64,000 bases of DNA from Acidimicrobiaceae bacterium (lineage in GTDB: Bacteria; Actinomycetota; Acidimicrobiia; Acidimicrobiales; RAAP-2): the NCBI GenBank assembly GCA_003167415.1, contig PMTF01000015.1:143318-207317 (forward strand), read 5' to 3'. This document shows, piece after piece, positions 53,055 through 61,696 of the stretch (position 1 is its first letter; the number at the start of each line of letters is the position of its first letter). Position numbers and translations under genes: made by a program. The notes beneath the pieces are model-generated. The model was not told the origin of the DNA and did not search any database. It saw nothing but the letters and a program-made list of their open reading frames with translations.

Positions 53055-53483
53055 ATGGCGGCAGTTGAGGTAGTGGAGTTCGAGGAGTTTGAAGATCTCG
53101 CTGAACGGCCCCACCTACGCCTGGTGAGCACGCCCCAGGTCTTTCGCACCGGTCCGTCGTTGGCGAATCGCCGCGCCGCTCGGGCCCGGATGATGAAGCG
53201 GCGCCGTCGCACGCTCGTCGCGTTCGCACTGTTGCTCGGACTCGTGATCTTGTCGTGGCCCGGCCACGCGTTCGGGGGAGAGACCGGCGCGGGACTCCCG
53301 ACTGATCTGGCCAACAGTTCGGTGCTCGCGTCAGGAATGAATTTCGTCGTGCAGCCCGGTGACAGCGTCAATTCCATTGCCCGAATGATGAATCCGATCG
53401 ACCCGAAAGTGGCCCGGGCCGACCTCGTTCGTGAACTCGATTCGTCGGTCGTCGTGCCCGGCGAACGCATCCTGATCCCCTAA
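53055..53483 (+). CDS. SOS-induced LysM membrane protein, probable cell-division suppressor
   Basis: The 142-residue protein has an acidic cytoplasmic N-terminus (VEVVEFEEFEDLAE), a basic stretch, one membrane helix (about 55-73: TLVAFALLLGLVILSW) and an extracytoplasmic LysM-like domain (VVQPGDSVNSIARMM ... VVVPGERILIP). This is the layout of DivS, YneA and Rv2719c, small SOS proteins that delay division. Two LexA boxes precede it and nrdR follows at 31 bp, the same neighbour as in mycobacteria. ATG 53055 follows GAAAGGGG. Confidence 0.8.
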   Translation: MAAVEVVEFEEFEDLAERPHLRLVSTPQVFRTGPSLANRRAARARMMKRRRRTLVAFALLLGLVILSWPGHAFGGETGAGLPTDLANSSVLASGMNFVVQPGDSVNSIARMMNPIDPKVARADLVRELDSSVVVPGERILIP

Positions 53484-53514
53484 ATTTCAAGGGATTTGGG
53501 TGTATCCTCAAGGC

Positions 53515-53985
53515 ATGCGCTGTCCCTTCTGTTCGGCGGATGACGACCGCGTCGTTGACTCGCGCCTCGCCGAAGACGGGGTGGCGATCCGGCGCCGACG
53601 CGAGTGCTCGAACTGCAACCAGCGCTATACGACCTTCGAACGGATCGAAGAGATCGGCCTCTACGTGATCAAGCGCTCCGGTGACCGCGAGCCCTTCGAT
53701 CGAGGCAAGATCCTTCGCGGCATGCGAGCCGCCAGCAAGAACCGTCCGGTCGACGAAGAGGCCCTGGAGGGGCTGGTCACGGCCATCGACGAATCGATGA
53801 GACTCCTCAATCGCGACGTGACGAGCGAAGAGGTCGGGATGGCGTCACTCGAGGCCTTGCGCGACGTCGACGACGTCGCCTACGTCCGCTTCGCCTCGGT
53901 CTACAAGGGGTTCGAAGGGACCGACGACTTCGCGCGCGAAATCGGCATGCTGGTAAAGACGACCGCCCCCAAACTGCGCGGCTGA
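53515..53985 (+). CDS. nrdR: Transcriptional repressor NrdR
   Basis: NrdR represses ribonucleotide reductase genes in response to ATP/dATP. The 156-residue protein has the zinc ribbon MRCPFCSADDDRVVDSR and CSNCNQRYTTFERIEE, then the ATP-cone domain (VIKRSGDREPFDRGKILRGM). ATG 53515 is preferred over a TTG 15 bp upstream. It lies in a same-strand run with the LysM gene and overlaps the next gene by 1 bp. Confidence 0.95.
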   Translation: MRCPFCSADDDRVVDSRLAEDGVAIRRRRECSNCNQRYTTFERIEEIGLYVIKRSGDREPFDRGKILRGMRAASKNRPVDEEALEGLVTAIDESMRLLNRDVTSEEVGMASLEALRDVDDVAYVRFASVYKGFEGTDDFAREIGMLVKTTAPKLRG

Positions 53986-54692
53986 TGCGCGCGCTCAACC
54001 TGCGACCCCAGTGCGCCATGGCGATTTACGCCCACCCCGATGACGCCGACGTCGCGGCCGGCGGACTCCTCGCCCAGTGGGCTCAAGAGGGCTGCGCGGT
54101 ACACCTCGTCGTGGTCTGCGACGGCGACAAGGGCTCGCACGTGCTGAGCGCGGACGCCGGTGCGGTGCGCGAGGTTCGAGGGGCCGAAGTGGAGTTCGCG
54201 GCCGATCTCCTCGGCGCCACGACCGTGACGAGACTGGCCCGACCGGACGGCGAGGTCGACAACGACGTGGACCTTCGCGCGACGTTGGTCGGTCTCATAC
54301 GTCAGTATCGACCGGAGGTCGTGATTGGACCCGACCCCACCGCGACGTTCTTCGCCGGCGTCTACGTGAACCACCGTGACCACCGAGAGACCGGTTGGGC
54401 GCTGCTGGACGCGGTCGCCCCCGCCGCGGCGATGCCTCTGTACTTCCCCGATCAAGGCGAGCCGCACCAGGTGGCCAGTCTGCTCCTCAGCGGCACGCAC
54501 GAACCGGACGTGGTGGCCGATATCACCGGCACGATCGACACCAAGGTGAAGGCGGTCTTGGCCCACAGTTCGCAGTTGGCCGGCGACGCCGAGGCCATTC
54601 GCGAGCTGGTCTACGGACGCGCCGAACAGGCCGGGCGGCCCGTCGGGGCGCCGTTCGGTGAGGCCTTTCGCAGTGTTGAACTCGCCTTCTGA
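53985..54692 (+). CDS. PIG-L family deacetylase
   Basis: The 235-residue zinc hydrolase has the N-terminal AHPDDAD motif (about residue 16) and the downstream HRDHRETG ligand motif, as in MshB, Mca and BshB. Such enzymes remove N-acetyl groups from GlcNAc-type substrates or cleave thiol-conjugate amides. A mycothiol-related role is possible in an actinobacterium but is not shown by the sequence. ATG overlaps the nrdR stop (TGATG), and its 3' end overlaps dinB. Confidence 0.86.
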   Translation: MRALNLRPQCAMAIYAHPDDADVAAGGLLAQWAQEGCAVHLVVVCDGDKGSHVLSADAGAVREVRGAEVEFAADLLGATTVTRLARPDGEVDNDVDLRATLVGLIRQYRPEVVIGPDPTATFFAGVYVNHRDHRETGWALLDAVAPAAAMPLYFPDQGEPHQVASLLLSGTHEPDVVADITGTIDTKVKAVLAHSSQLAGDAEAIRELVYGRAEQAGRPVGAPFGEAFRSVELAF

Positions 54693-56016
54693 AGACCCCT
54701 CGGTCGACGACGCGCCGATCTTGCACGTCGACCTGGACGCCTTCTTCGCCTCGGTCGAGATCCTGGACGATCCCACGCTGCGTGGCAAGCCGGTGGCCGT
54801 GGGGGGCGGCGGGGCGCGCGGTGTCGTGGCCAGTGCGAGCTACGAGGCCCGTCGCTTCGGCGTTCGCAGTGCCATGCCGAGCGTGATCGCTCGGCGACGT
54901 TGTCCGGAGCTCATCATTCTGCCCGGTCGCTTCGATCGCTACGAGGCGTACTCCCGACAGTTTCACGACATCGTGCGCGACCTCACTCCCGACTACGAAC
55001 CGCTGGGACTCGACGAGGTGTTCGCGAATCTGTCGAGCCTGCGCCGTTTGAACGTGCGACCACTGGAGGCGGCGGCCGAACTTCGCCGTCGAATCATGGG
55101 CGAGCTCGGTCTGCTCTGCGGAGTGGGACTCGGGCGCAACAAACTCTTCGCGAAGTTGGCCTCCAAGGAGTCCAAGCCGACCGTCGTCGACGGCCAACTC
55201 GTGGAAGGCGCCGGGGTCGTCTGGGTCAGTCCCGCCCTCGAGAAGAAGTGGCTGGACGAACTCCCGGTGCGGGCCCTGTGGGGCGTCGGTCCGGCCACCG
55301 CGACGAAGTTGCACAAGCTGGGGCTGCGATGGGTGCGCGACCTCGCCAAAGTCGACGAAGCAACACTGGCCGCCCACGTGGGGGTGGCGATGGCCTCGAC
55401 ACTCGTGGCGTACGCCCACGGCGAGGACAAGCGCGAGGTGACGGTCGATCGGGTCCTCAAATCGGTCGGTCACGATCAGACCTTTGCCACGTCGTTGAGC
55501 GGCCTCGACGCTGTCGTCGAGGCCGCGAAATCCCAAGTGGCGGTCGTCGCCCGGGCTCTGCGGGGTCAGGGTCGTGTCGCGCGCACCATCACGGTGGTCG
55601 TACGATTTGACGACCTCACGAGCGTTAGCCGGTCCCAGACGCTTCCGTTCGGCGTCGACGACGAGGTCGCGATTCTGGCGATTGCCGAAGCGTTGCTGCA
55701 ATCAATCGCCCTCGCGAACTCAGTTCGCCTCTTGGCGATTCACGCGTCCTCGTTCCTCCAGCGCGACGACAACAACCTACAGTTGACTTTCGGTCTGGAT
55801 CCGACGTCCAAGGACCCCCGCGAACAGGCCGAGGCGATTTCGCGCGAACGACAGGTCTCGAACGAGGCCCTGCGCGACGCCGTCGATGAGGTTCGTGAGA
55901 AGTTTGGTCGCGCGGCGGTCGGCGCGGCGTCCGAGCTCGGTGATCACGGCATCGAGATTGCCACCCAACGCGGCAGTAGTGCCTTCGGACCAGAAGAGTT
56001 CCAACACGGTTCGTAA
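54658..56016 (+). CDS. dinB: DNA polymerase IV (Y family)
   Basis: This translesion polymerase copies past DNA damage. The 452-residue protein has the palm motif LHVDLDAFFASVEIL (Asp near 25), YEARRFGVRSAMPS, the second catalytic site LGLDEVF (commonly SxDE in the family, here GLDE), helix-hairpin-helix WGVGPATATKLHKLGLRW and a C-terminal little finger. The last 60 residues end in a long helix. GTG 54658 overlaps the deacetylase by 35 bp; GTG 54673 is another candidate. It may be expressed from the SOS promoter at 53.0 kb. Confidence 0.92.
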   Translation: MRPFAVLNSPSEDPSVDDAPILHVDLDAFFASVEILDDPTLRGKPVAVGGGGARGVVASASYEARRFGVRSAMPSVIARRRCPELIILPGRFDRYEAYSRQFHDIVRDLTPDYEPLGLDEVFANLSSLRRLNVRPLEAAAELRRRIMGELGLLCGVGLGRNKLFAKLASKESKPTVVDGQLVEGAGVVWVSPALEKKWLDELPVRALWGVGPATATKLHKLGLRWVRDLAKVDEATLAAHVGVAMASTLVAYAHGEDKREVTVDRVLKSVGHDQTFATSLSGLDAVVEAAKSQVAVVARALRGQGRVARTITVVVRFDDLTSVSRSQTLPFGVDDEVAILAIAEALLQSIALANSVRLLAIHASSFLQRDDNNLQLTFGLDPTSKDPREQAEAISRERQVSNEALRDAVDEVREKFGRAAVGAASELGDHGIEIATQRGSSAFGPEEFQHGS

Positions 56017-56062
56017 AGATTGTCGGCCGCGCGTTCGTGGTGATACGAGCTAGTCCGAGGAT

Positions 56063-56353
56063 TTATTCGTCCGCTGGTTCGTCCGTGGGCTCGTGCTGAT
56101 GTTCTGGCGCCGGCGCGGGCTCCGACGCCGGAGGCATCGGTGTACGCCGACGCCCGAGGAGCCAAAGGAAGGCGGAGCCGACTTTGCCGACCGGTTGATG
56201 GTGTTCGGACGGTCCGTGACTCGCGCCCGGACCGGACATTCCGTCCCCGCCGCCGGTCAGACCAGCTAATGGATTGCCGCTCGAGTCCGGATACTTGGAC
56301 ACTCGCGTCAAACGGCGACGCGGCTTGCGCTGCCTATCTCCGGATGATCCCAT
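56063..56353 (-). CDS. Hypothetical low-complexity protein
   Basis: The 96-residue frame is rich in Pro, Gly, Arg and His, with a basic N-terminus (DRQRKPRRRLTRVSK) and an acidic end (PTDEPADE). No family is recognised. It lies 43 bp after the MscS-like gene on the same strand and has an AAGAGG ribosome-binding sequence before its ATG, so it may be the second gene of that transcript. It could also be spurious. Confidence 0.42.
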   Translation of the reverse strand: MGSSGDRQRKPRRRLTRVSKYPDSSGNPLAGLTGGGDGMSGPGASHGPSEHHQPVGKVGSAFLWLLGRRRTPMPPASEPAPAPEHQHEPTDEPADE

Positions 56354-56396
56354 GGTCCGACCTCTTTCCAGTCATTAATGATTCAGCTCGAGTGCC

Positions 56397-57029
56397 TCAC
56401 GGAAGTCGATTGGGTGGCGTGTCGAGCTTGCCGATGCCCGATGCCAGTACGACGGAGTTCGGTACTTTCAAGATACCGTCCTCGGTTTGCAGCGTAACGT
56501 AGGTCAGACCAATGCCCAGTACCCACGCGTCGACGACGCCGATGGTGCCCGATCGAACACGGATGTGTTCGCCGACACTGAATGGTCGAGCGAAAAGCAA
56601 CACCAGCGACGCAAAAATATTGCCGAGGCTCTGTTGGGCCGCTATTCCCAGCACGACCCCGGCGAGTCCGAAGCCGATGATGAGGTGGGCTAGCGAGACG
56701 CCCAGGAGTTCGAAGACCGCAATCAGGACGAGCAAGTAGCCCACGCCGGTGGCGACGAGTCGAACGATAGCGGCGGCCGCCTCGAGCGTGCGTCGCGCCA
56801 GGAATCGGCCCATTCCGTCGGCGAGGCGGCCCACGGCATAGATGCCGGAAATAAGCAGTACCGGCACCGTGATCCAAGTGACTATGGAGGAATGGTGCAT
56901 CACTCCGTGACGACGATCGAACTCTGACTTCACGATGATGGCGGCGATCGCGATGGCAGCGGCCACGATGCCCGAGATCCACACCTGCTGGAGAGTGGGC
57001 GGCGTTCCACGGGGTCGTTTGCGGGCCAT
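56397..57029 (-). CDS. Small MscS-family mechanosensitive channel
   Basis: The 210-residue protein has three or four helices and the MscS pore-helix and beta-domain region: AHLIIGFGLAGVVLGIAAQQSLGNIFASLVLLFARPFSVGEHI, then TYVTLQTEDGILKVPNSVV. It ends soon after the beta domain, so the C-terminal cytoplasmic cage of E. coli MscS (286 residues) is missing. ATG 57029 is preferred; the frame is open from 57056. Confidence 0.85.
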   Translation of the reverse strand: MARKRPRGTPPTLQQVWISGIVAAAIAIAAIIVKSEFDRRHGVMHHSSIVTWITVPVLLISGIYAVGRLADGMGRFLARRTLEAAAAIVRLVATGVGYLLVLIAVFELLGVSLAHLIIGFGLAGVVLGIAAQQSLGNIFASLVLLFARPFSVGEHIRVRSGTIGVVDAWVLGIGLTYVTLQTEDGILKVPNSVVLASGIGKLDTPPNRLP

Positions 57030-57650
57030 AAACCACAACCTTAATGATGATGCCACACCTATTCTCCCTGATCCCCGGTCAGTGCGCGCTGTCGCAGCGA
57101 CCGGGGATATTTTCTTACGCGTTTGTTAGAAGAACCATCTAAGGTCCGAAGTGACGGACCCGCCCCTGAACGCTCTTGAGCAATCGGATGGAGTTCGCCG
57201 AAGGGCAATGCGTCGGGCCATGCCGAAGTGGTGGAGTTCGACGTTCGTTTCAAATGATTGTCGCTGGAATATCGTTCAGCCGAATCGTGAGCGAGCTACA
57301 GCGATCAGGTGGGAAGAATGGTGCACCAAGAGTTGCCATGATTGAAGTGATTTTCGCATTCGCCAGAGCGGTTGACTTAGTGAACTCGCGTTTTCTCCTT
57401 TAGACGACGAGCACAAGGCAGTGGCACTGTAGCAATGGAGAATGACTGACTCTCAGGACAACTCGGTGGTGGGGGACATCCATTCATACGGCGGATTGAA
57501 GAGTTTTATCTAGTCACCATTGCTTGGTCGGGCACGCCCTTGGATGACTCTCAATCGCTGGGTCACGATCTTCATCGCGTCGCTCACCCGAGTTGTTAGG
57601 GTGGCGCCAGAAATGTATTTCAATCTGAAAAATGAGAGGACCGCGAGTCA
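57030..57650. other. 620-bp gap without a convincing gene
   Basis: Several short frames occur but none has recognisable protein features or a good ribosome-binding site. A 10-bp hairpin (57071-57080 with 57099-57108, 18-nt loop) followed by ATTTTCTT has terminator form on the plus strand, although no plus-strand gene precedes it. The last 15 bases hold the ribosome-binding site of the ferritin-like gene. Confidence 0.45.
57071..57114 (+). terminator. Terminator-like hairpin upstream of the MscS gene
   Basis: ATCCCCGGTC (57071-57080) pairs with 57099-57108 and is followed by a short T-rich run. It points along the plus strand, antisense to the MscS-like gene's leader, and may end an unannotated antisense transcript or be fortuitous. 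Confidence 0.4.
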
Positions 57651-58181
57651 ATGGCCAAATTCCTGAGTGACGTCAAAACACTTCGAGAGAACGCCCGCAA
57701 GAACCTTCGAAAAGGCTCGATCACTGACGCCTACGGCGCCGACTTGCCGAGGGTCCTCGAGGTCTTGAACCAATCGCTGGCGACCGAACTTATCTGCGTG
57801 CTTCGTTACCAGCAGCACTCCTTCGCGGCCCACGGACTCGATTCCGAGGCCGTGGCCGCGGAGTTCCTGGCCCACTCCCGAGAGGAGCAAGGTCACGCCG
57901 AGTTGATTGCGGCGCGCATCGGTCAGCTCGGGGGCGAGCCTGATTTCAATCCCGACACCTTCAGTAGTCGGGCCCACTCGGAGTACAAGACGGCCACCAG
58001 TCTCACCGACATGATCAAGGAGAATCTCATCGCCGAGCGCATCGCGATCAGCTCCTACAGCGAGATCATCGCCTGGCTCGGCGACGGCGACCCCACCACG
58101 CGACGAATGCTCGAAGAGATCCTGGCGGTCGAAGAAGAGCACGCCAACGATATGGTCAACCTGCTCGACGACAAGAAGTAG
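57651..58181 (+). CDS. Ferritin-like (bacterioferritin-type) diiron protein
   Basis: The 176-residue four-helix protein has spaced diiron ligands: Glu in LATELICVLRYQQH, EEQGHAE, NLIAERIAISSY and VEEEHAND, the order seen in bacterioferritin/rubrerythrin-like proteins. It probably stores iron or consumes peroxide or oxygen. The first 40 residues are a basic N-terminal extension. ATG 57651 follows GAGAGG. It stands alone, convergent with the next gene. Confidence 0.83.
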   Translation: MAKFLSDVKTLRENARKNLRKGSITDAYGADLPRVLEVLNQSLATELICVLRYQQHSFAAHGLDSEAVAAEFLAHSREEQGHAELIAARIGQLGGEPDFNPDTFSSRAHSEYKTATSLTDMIKENLIAERIAISSYSEIIAWLGDGDPTTRRMLEEILAVEEEHANDMVNLLDDKK

Positions 58182-58202
58182 CCCGGCTTCGCGACGATTG
58201 TC

Positions 58203-59195
58203 CTACGGCGAAGGTTGTCGGGCGGCCGCGCCGAACTTGACCGGCCCGTAGCGATGTCGAAAGGCGACGTAGACGCCGCTGCCGGCGAGAATGGGCAGCC
58301 AGTACGTGACGAGGCGATAGGCCAGCGTGGCGATGATCGCGCTCGCGCTGCCGACGCCGGCCAGAACGAGCAGTCCACTGAGACTCGCTTCGACGATGCC
58401 CAGTCCACCGGGCGTCAACGGCACGAGGGCGATGACCGCGGTAGCGGCGTAGGCCAACAGCACGAGCGGAGGCTTCGGACTAGCGCCGGTGGCGCGTAGC
58501 GCACAGAGCAGCGCGAAGTAATCGAAGCCGATACGGCCGCCGATGAGCACCACGGCCTCACGCCATCGGCGACCGAGATTCGTTCGCACCAGATTTCGTT
58601 CGGCAATGAGTCGGTTCGGTAGGCCCTCGGTCTTGGACTTTCGTTTGGGGAGGGCGTTCAAGAAACGCTGCGTCGCCCGCGCGATCCAGGTCAGCAGACC
58701 GTTGGTCGTGAGGAGGACGGCGCCGAAGGCGACAATGAGCACGAAGCCGACGATGCCGAGGTAGGCCGCGTGCTCGAGACCAGGACTCACGGGAAGACCA
58801 CCAAGGATCGCGGGCATGATGCACACGGGTAGCAAGAACAGGCCCGCCAGTCCGATAATCGAAGCCGCGGCGAGGCCGCCGGCCGCCGCGTCGGCGTTGA
58901 TGCCACCAATCGCGAGCATTTGGAACTGCACGCCGGCCCCGGCGACGTCACCGGCCGGCAGGACGTTCGTCACCGCGTTACCCACGAGCAGAGCGGCGAC
59001 CACGGTGAACCACTGCTTTGTTCGAAGTAGCAATCGCAATAGGGTCATTGCGCAGAAGAAGCTCGCCACCTCGGCGACCAGCATCAGCCCCAACCACGTG
59101 AAACTCAGATGAAAGAGCTTGGGCCACGCTGACAGAACTTTGGTAAAGGCGGGTAGCGCCACGTAGAAGGCGAGACCGGTGACGACGATCGCCAC
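58203..59195 (-). CDS. Lysylphosphatidylglycerol synthase TM-like membrane protein (flippase-like)
   Basis: The 330-residue protein has about eight helices and the UPF0104/LPG_synthase_TM signature PGGLGIVEASLSGLLVLAGV near residue 258. This family includes flippase-like domains of lipid-modifying enzymes. No catalytic LPG synthase domain is attached. The start used is GTG 59195; the open frame continues upstream without a better start. It is divergent from the acyltransferase gene. Confidence 0.82.
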   Translation of the reverse strand: MAIVVTGLAFYVALPAFTKVLSAWPKLFHLSFTWLGLMLVAEVASFFCAMTLLRLLLRTKQWFTVVAALLVGNAVTNVLPAGDVAGAGVQFQMLAIGGINADAAAGGLAAASIIGLAGLFLLPVCIMPAILGGLPVSPGLEHAAYLGIVGFVLIVAFGAVLLTTNGLLTWIARATQRFLNALPKRKSKTEGLPNRLIAERNLVRTNLGRRWREAVVLIGGRIGFDYFALLCALRATGASPKPPLVLLAYAATAVIALVPLTPGGLGIVEASLSGLLVLAGVGSASAIIATLAYRLVTYWLPILAGSGVYVAFRHRYGPVKFGAAARQPSP

Positions 59196-59272
59196 GATGC
59201 GCTTAACGGGGCTCGACGATTTCTTCGGGGGAGCGATGTCGGTGATTGGTCTAATCTACGGGTTCGGGCGCT

Positions 59273-60544
59273 GTGGGACCTCTGGGTCGCGTGATCCTCG
59301 ATGAGGGCCGAGGTAGCGTCGTCCACGTGTCCGTTACCGACGAATCCAGTCCTGATCGCCTAGAGACGGGTGTCGTGACGGGCGACCGAACGGCGCGTCA
59401 GACCTTTCGACCGGACATTCAGGGTCTTCGAGCCGTCGCCGTCATTCTGGTGATACTGGCGCACGCCAGCGTGCCGGGGTTCGAGGGCGGTTACATCGGC
59501 GTCGACGTGTTCTTCGTCATCAGTGGCTTCGTGATCACGAGTCTTCTGCGTCGCCAGCCGCCGCGGCACGTGCGTCAGAATCTGGCGTACTTTTACGCCC
59601 GACGTGTTCGACGCATCGTGCCCGCGGCCACCCTCACCCTCGTCGCGACGACGTTTGCCGCGTACTTTCTCCTCGGAACGAACTTCGTGCCCCAGTTGCT
59701 CGGCGACGTGCGCTGGGCCTCTCTTTTCTCCGCGAACTTTCGACTCATCCAGACCGGCAGCAATTACTTCATTCCCGGCGTCGCGCCCTCGCTGGTCACG
59801 CACTACTGGTCGCTGGCGGTCGAAGAGCAGTTCTATCTCTTCTTCCCGCTCGTCGTCTTTTCTTTGACGTGGCTGACCCCGATTCGAAATCGCGCGACGT
59901 CACTCGGACTGTTCCTGGCCGCGGCGATCTGCGCGTCGGCGTGGTACTCGTGGCACCTCACACCGATCAGCCCGACCGTGGCCTACTACTCACCGTTCAC
60001 TCGATTCTGGGAGATCGCCCTCGGCGGACTGATTGCGCTGCTGCCCGGCGCGTGGGCCCGCCGGACGCCGCGCTTTAACGCGGTGCTGGCGTTTGCCGCC
60101 TTCATCGGTCTGGCCGCGGCGGTCTGGCGGCTCAATGCGATGAGTGTTTATCCTGGTGTACTGGCCTGGTGGCCCTGCGGCACGACGGCGATTCTCCTCT
60201 GGACCGGGCAGGCCAGTACCCCGGGGGGACCGGCGTCGTGGCTCTCGTGGCGACCGTTGCGCTACGTCGGGGACATCTCGTACTCCCTCTACCTGTGGCA
60301 CTACGTATGGTTGATGCTCCCTCTTCAGATGGCCCATCCTCCGACGTCACCGTGGGCTCGAGTCATCGAAATTGCGGGTGCCTTCGCGTGCGCCGTGATC
60401 TCCAATCACGCCCTCGAGAATCCGATTCGCCATTCGAAACGACTCGACCGCGACGGCGTGGCGGTGGCGCTCATGTTGATTATCTGCGTCGGCCTCTCGT
60501 GGGACGCGACGCTGTGGGTCGGACACCTCGCGCACGTCCACTGA
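59273..60544 (+). CDS. Acyltransferase family 3 membrane protein (OafA-like)
   Basis: The 423-residue protein has about ten helices and the acyltransferase-3 hallmarks: FRPDIQGLRAVAVILVILAHA, GGYIGVDVFFVISGF, RRVRRIVPA and HYWSLAVEEQFYLFFP. It is predicted to transfer acyl groups across the membrane to cell-surface sugars. Many relatives carry a fused SGNH domain; this one ends after the membrane part, and a separate SGNH protein is encoded convergently 10 bp away. The start may be GTG 59273 or GTG 59327, as the first 45 residues are not conserved-looking. Confidence 0.87.
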   Translation: MGPLGRVILDEGRGSVVHVSVTDESSPDRLETGVVTGDRTARQTFRPDIQGLRAVAVILVILAHASVPGFEGGYIGVDVFFVISGFVITSLLRRQPPRHVRQNLAYFYARRVRRIVPAATLTLVATTFAAYFLLGTNFVPQLLGDVRWASLFSANFRLIQTGSNYFIPGVAPSLVTHYWSLAVEEQFYLFFPLVVFSLTWLTPIRNRATSLGLFLAAAICASAWYSWHLTPISPTVAYYSPFTRFWEIALGGLIALLPGAWARRTPRFNAVLAFAAFIGLAAAVWRLNAMSVYPGVLAWWPCGTTAILLWTGQASTPGGPASWLSWRPLRYVGDISYSLYLWHYVWLMLPLQMAHPPTSPWARVIEIAGAFACAVISNHALENPIRHSKRLDRDGVAVALMLIICVGLSWDATLWVGHLAHVH

Positions 60545-60554
60545 CGACGTTGAT

Positions 60555-61625
60555 TCAACGATCGATGTACATCGCCGCTTCGGGCGTTACCTGCACGTGA
60601 TAGACCTCGCCGATGGTGCGCGTGACGTAGGTGGCAATGACGTTCTCGCCGACGTAACTGAAGTGGATGCCGTCGGCCTCGCGCACCAGTGACGGAATAT
60701 TGTTCACTCGAGCGGCGACTTCGAACTGACCCTTGGCGTTGGCGAAGAGCTCCCACGTCGGCAGGAACGTCATGCCCGGCACGGTGGTAGCCACTTTCGC
60801 GAACACTGAGTTGAGGAGCACCATTCCCTGGCGATAGCCGTTCGGCTGCATGATCGGCATGCCGACCCAGAGTACGTAGGCCCCGGTCTTGGTGGCCGCG
60901 GTCGCCATCTTGGTGATGAGGTCGGTGTAGGCCGTCACCCACGGCGCCGATCCGAACGCCAACACGTGACCGTCGACTTTGAGATTCTGTTCGTCGTTCG
61001 CACCGAACGTGATGATCACCAACTGCGGTTTGTTCTGAGCGAGTAGCACCGTTTCTTTCTGCGGCCAGTTGTAGAACCACGGCGTGAGTAAGCCACTCGC
61101 AGATTTGTCGGCTTGCACGAGATGCACTTCGTGATCGTGACCGAGTTGGCGAGCGAGCCCCCAACCGAGATCGTTGCCGAGTGAGTCGCCGATCTCGAGC
61201 ACCGTGCAATGCCCGATCGCCGAGATCGTCGGCACGATGGTCGACGAGGACGTCGACGTCGTCGGTCCACTCGTCGTCGACGTATCCGACGGCGTAGTGG
61301 GAATCGGTGCGCCCGTCGAGAATCGACAGCCGGCGCCCGGCGGCTTGAACGCCGCCATATTGACGACGGGCGGCGGAAGGTTCTTCGAAGGTTGCGGCGG
61401 TGGCGTGGTCGGCGTTGTGGACGTTGAGGACCGATTGGTCGTCGTTGGAACCGAGGCCGTCGTCGATGGTGTGGTGCGAAGTGTGGTCGTCGTCGTGGCC
61501 GCGGGGGAGCGTTGATCGTTCTTCAGTTGGTAACCGACGATTACTAGTGCGGACACGCAGAGTCCCAGCACGACCCGCAGGGTCCAATTGGGAACGGCAC
61601 CCTCACGAGTCGACTCACTTGGCAT
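60555..61625 (-). CDS. Secreted/anchored SGNH hydrolase
   Basis: The 356-residue protein has one N-terminal membrane anchor (about 16-32), a Thr/Ser/Pro-rich spacer (about 40-135) and an SGNH hydrolase domain. The catalytic blocks are LEIGDSLGNDLGWGL (Ser nucleophile), FGANDEQN and DGIHFSYVGE (Asp-His). It probably acts on acyl groups outside the membrane, perhaps with the adjacent acyltransferase-3 protein. The spacer suggests reach into the cell wall. Confidence 0.83.
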   Translation of the reverse strand: MPSESTREGAVPNWTLRVVLGLCVSALVIVGYQLKNDQRSPAATTTTTLRTTPSTTASVPTTTNRSSTSTTPTTPPPQPSKNLPPPVVNMAAFKPPGAGCRFSTGAPIPTTPSDTSTTSGPTTSTSSSTIVPTISAIGHCTVLEIGDSLGNDLGWGLARQLGHDHEVHLVQADKSASGLLTPWFYNWPQKETVLLAQNKPQLVIITFGANDEQNLKVDGHVLAFGSAPWVTAYTDLITKMATAATKTGAYVLWVGMPIMQPNGYRQGMVLLNSVFAKVATTVPGMTFLPTWELFANAKGQFEVAARVNNIPSLVREADGIHFSYVGENVIATYVTRTIGEVYHVQVTPEAAMYIDR

Positions 61626-61696
61626 CTAATTCGAATGTAACAGCGCGTCCGAAAATTACAACAAGATAGGACGATGACGAATTGTGAAGATGTTCG

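Noticed and set aside
57176..57403. 75-residue frame in the 57-kb gap
   Set aside because: It has no ribosome-binding site, no motif and unconvincing composition.
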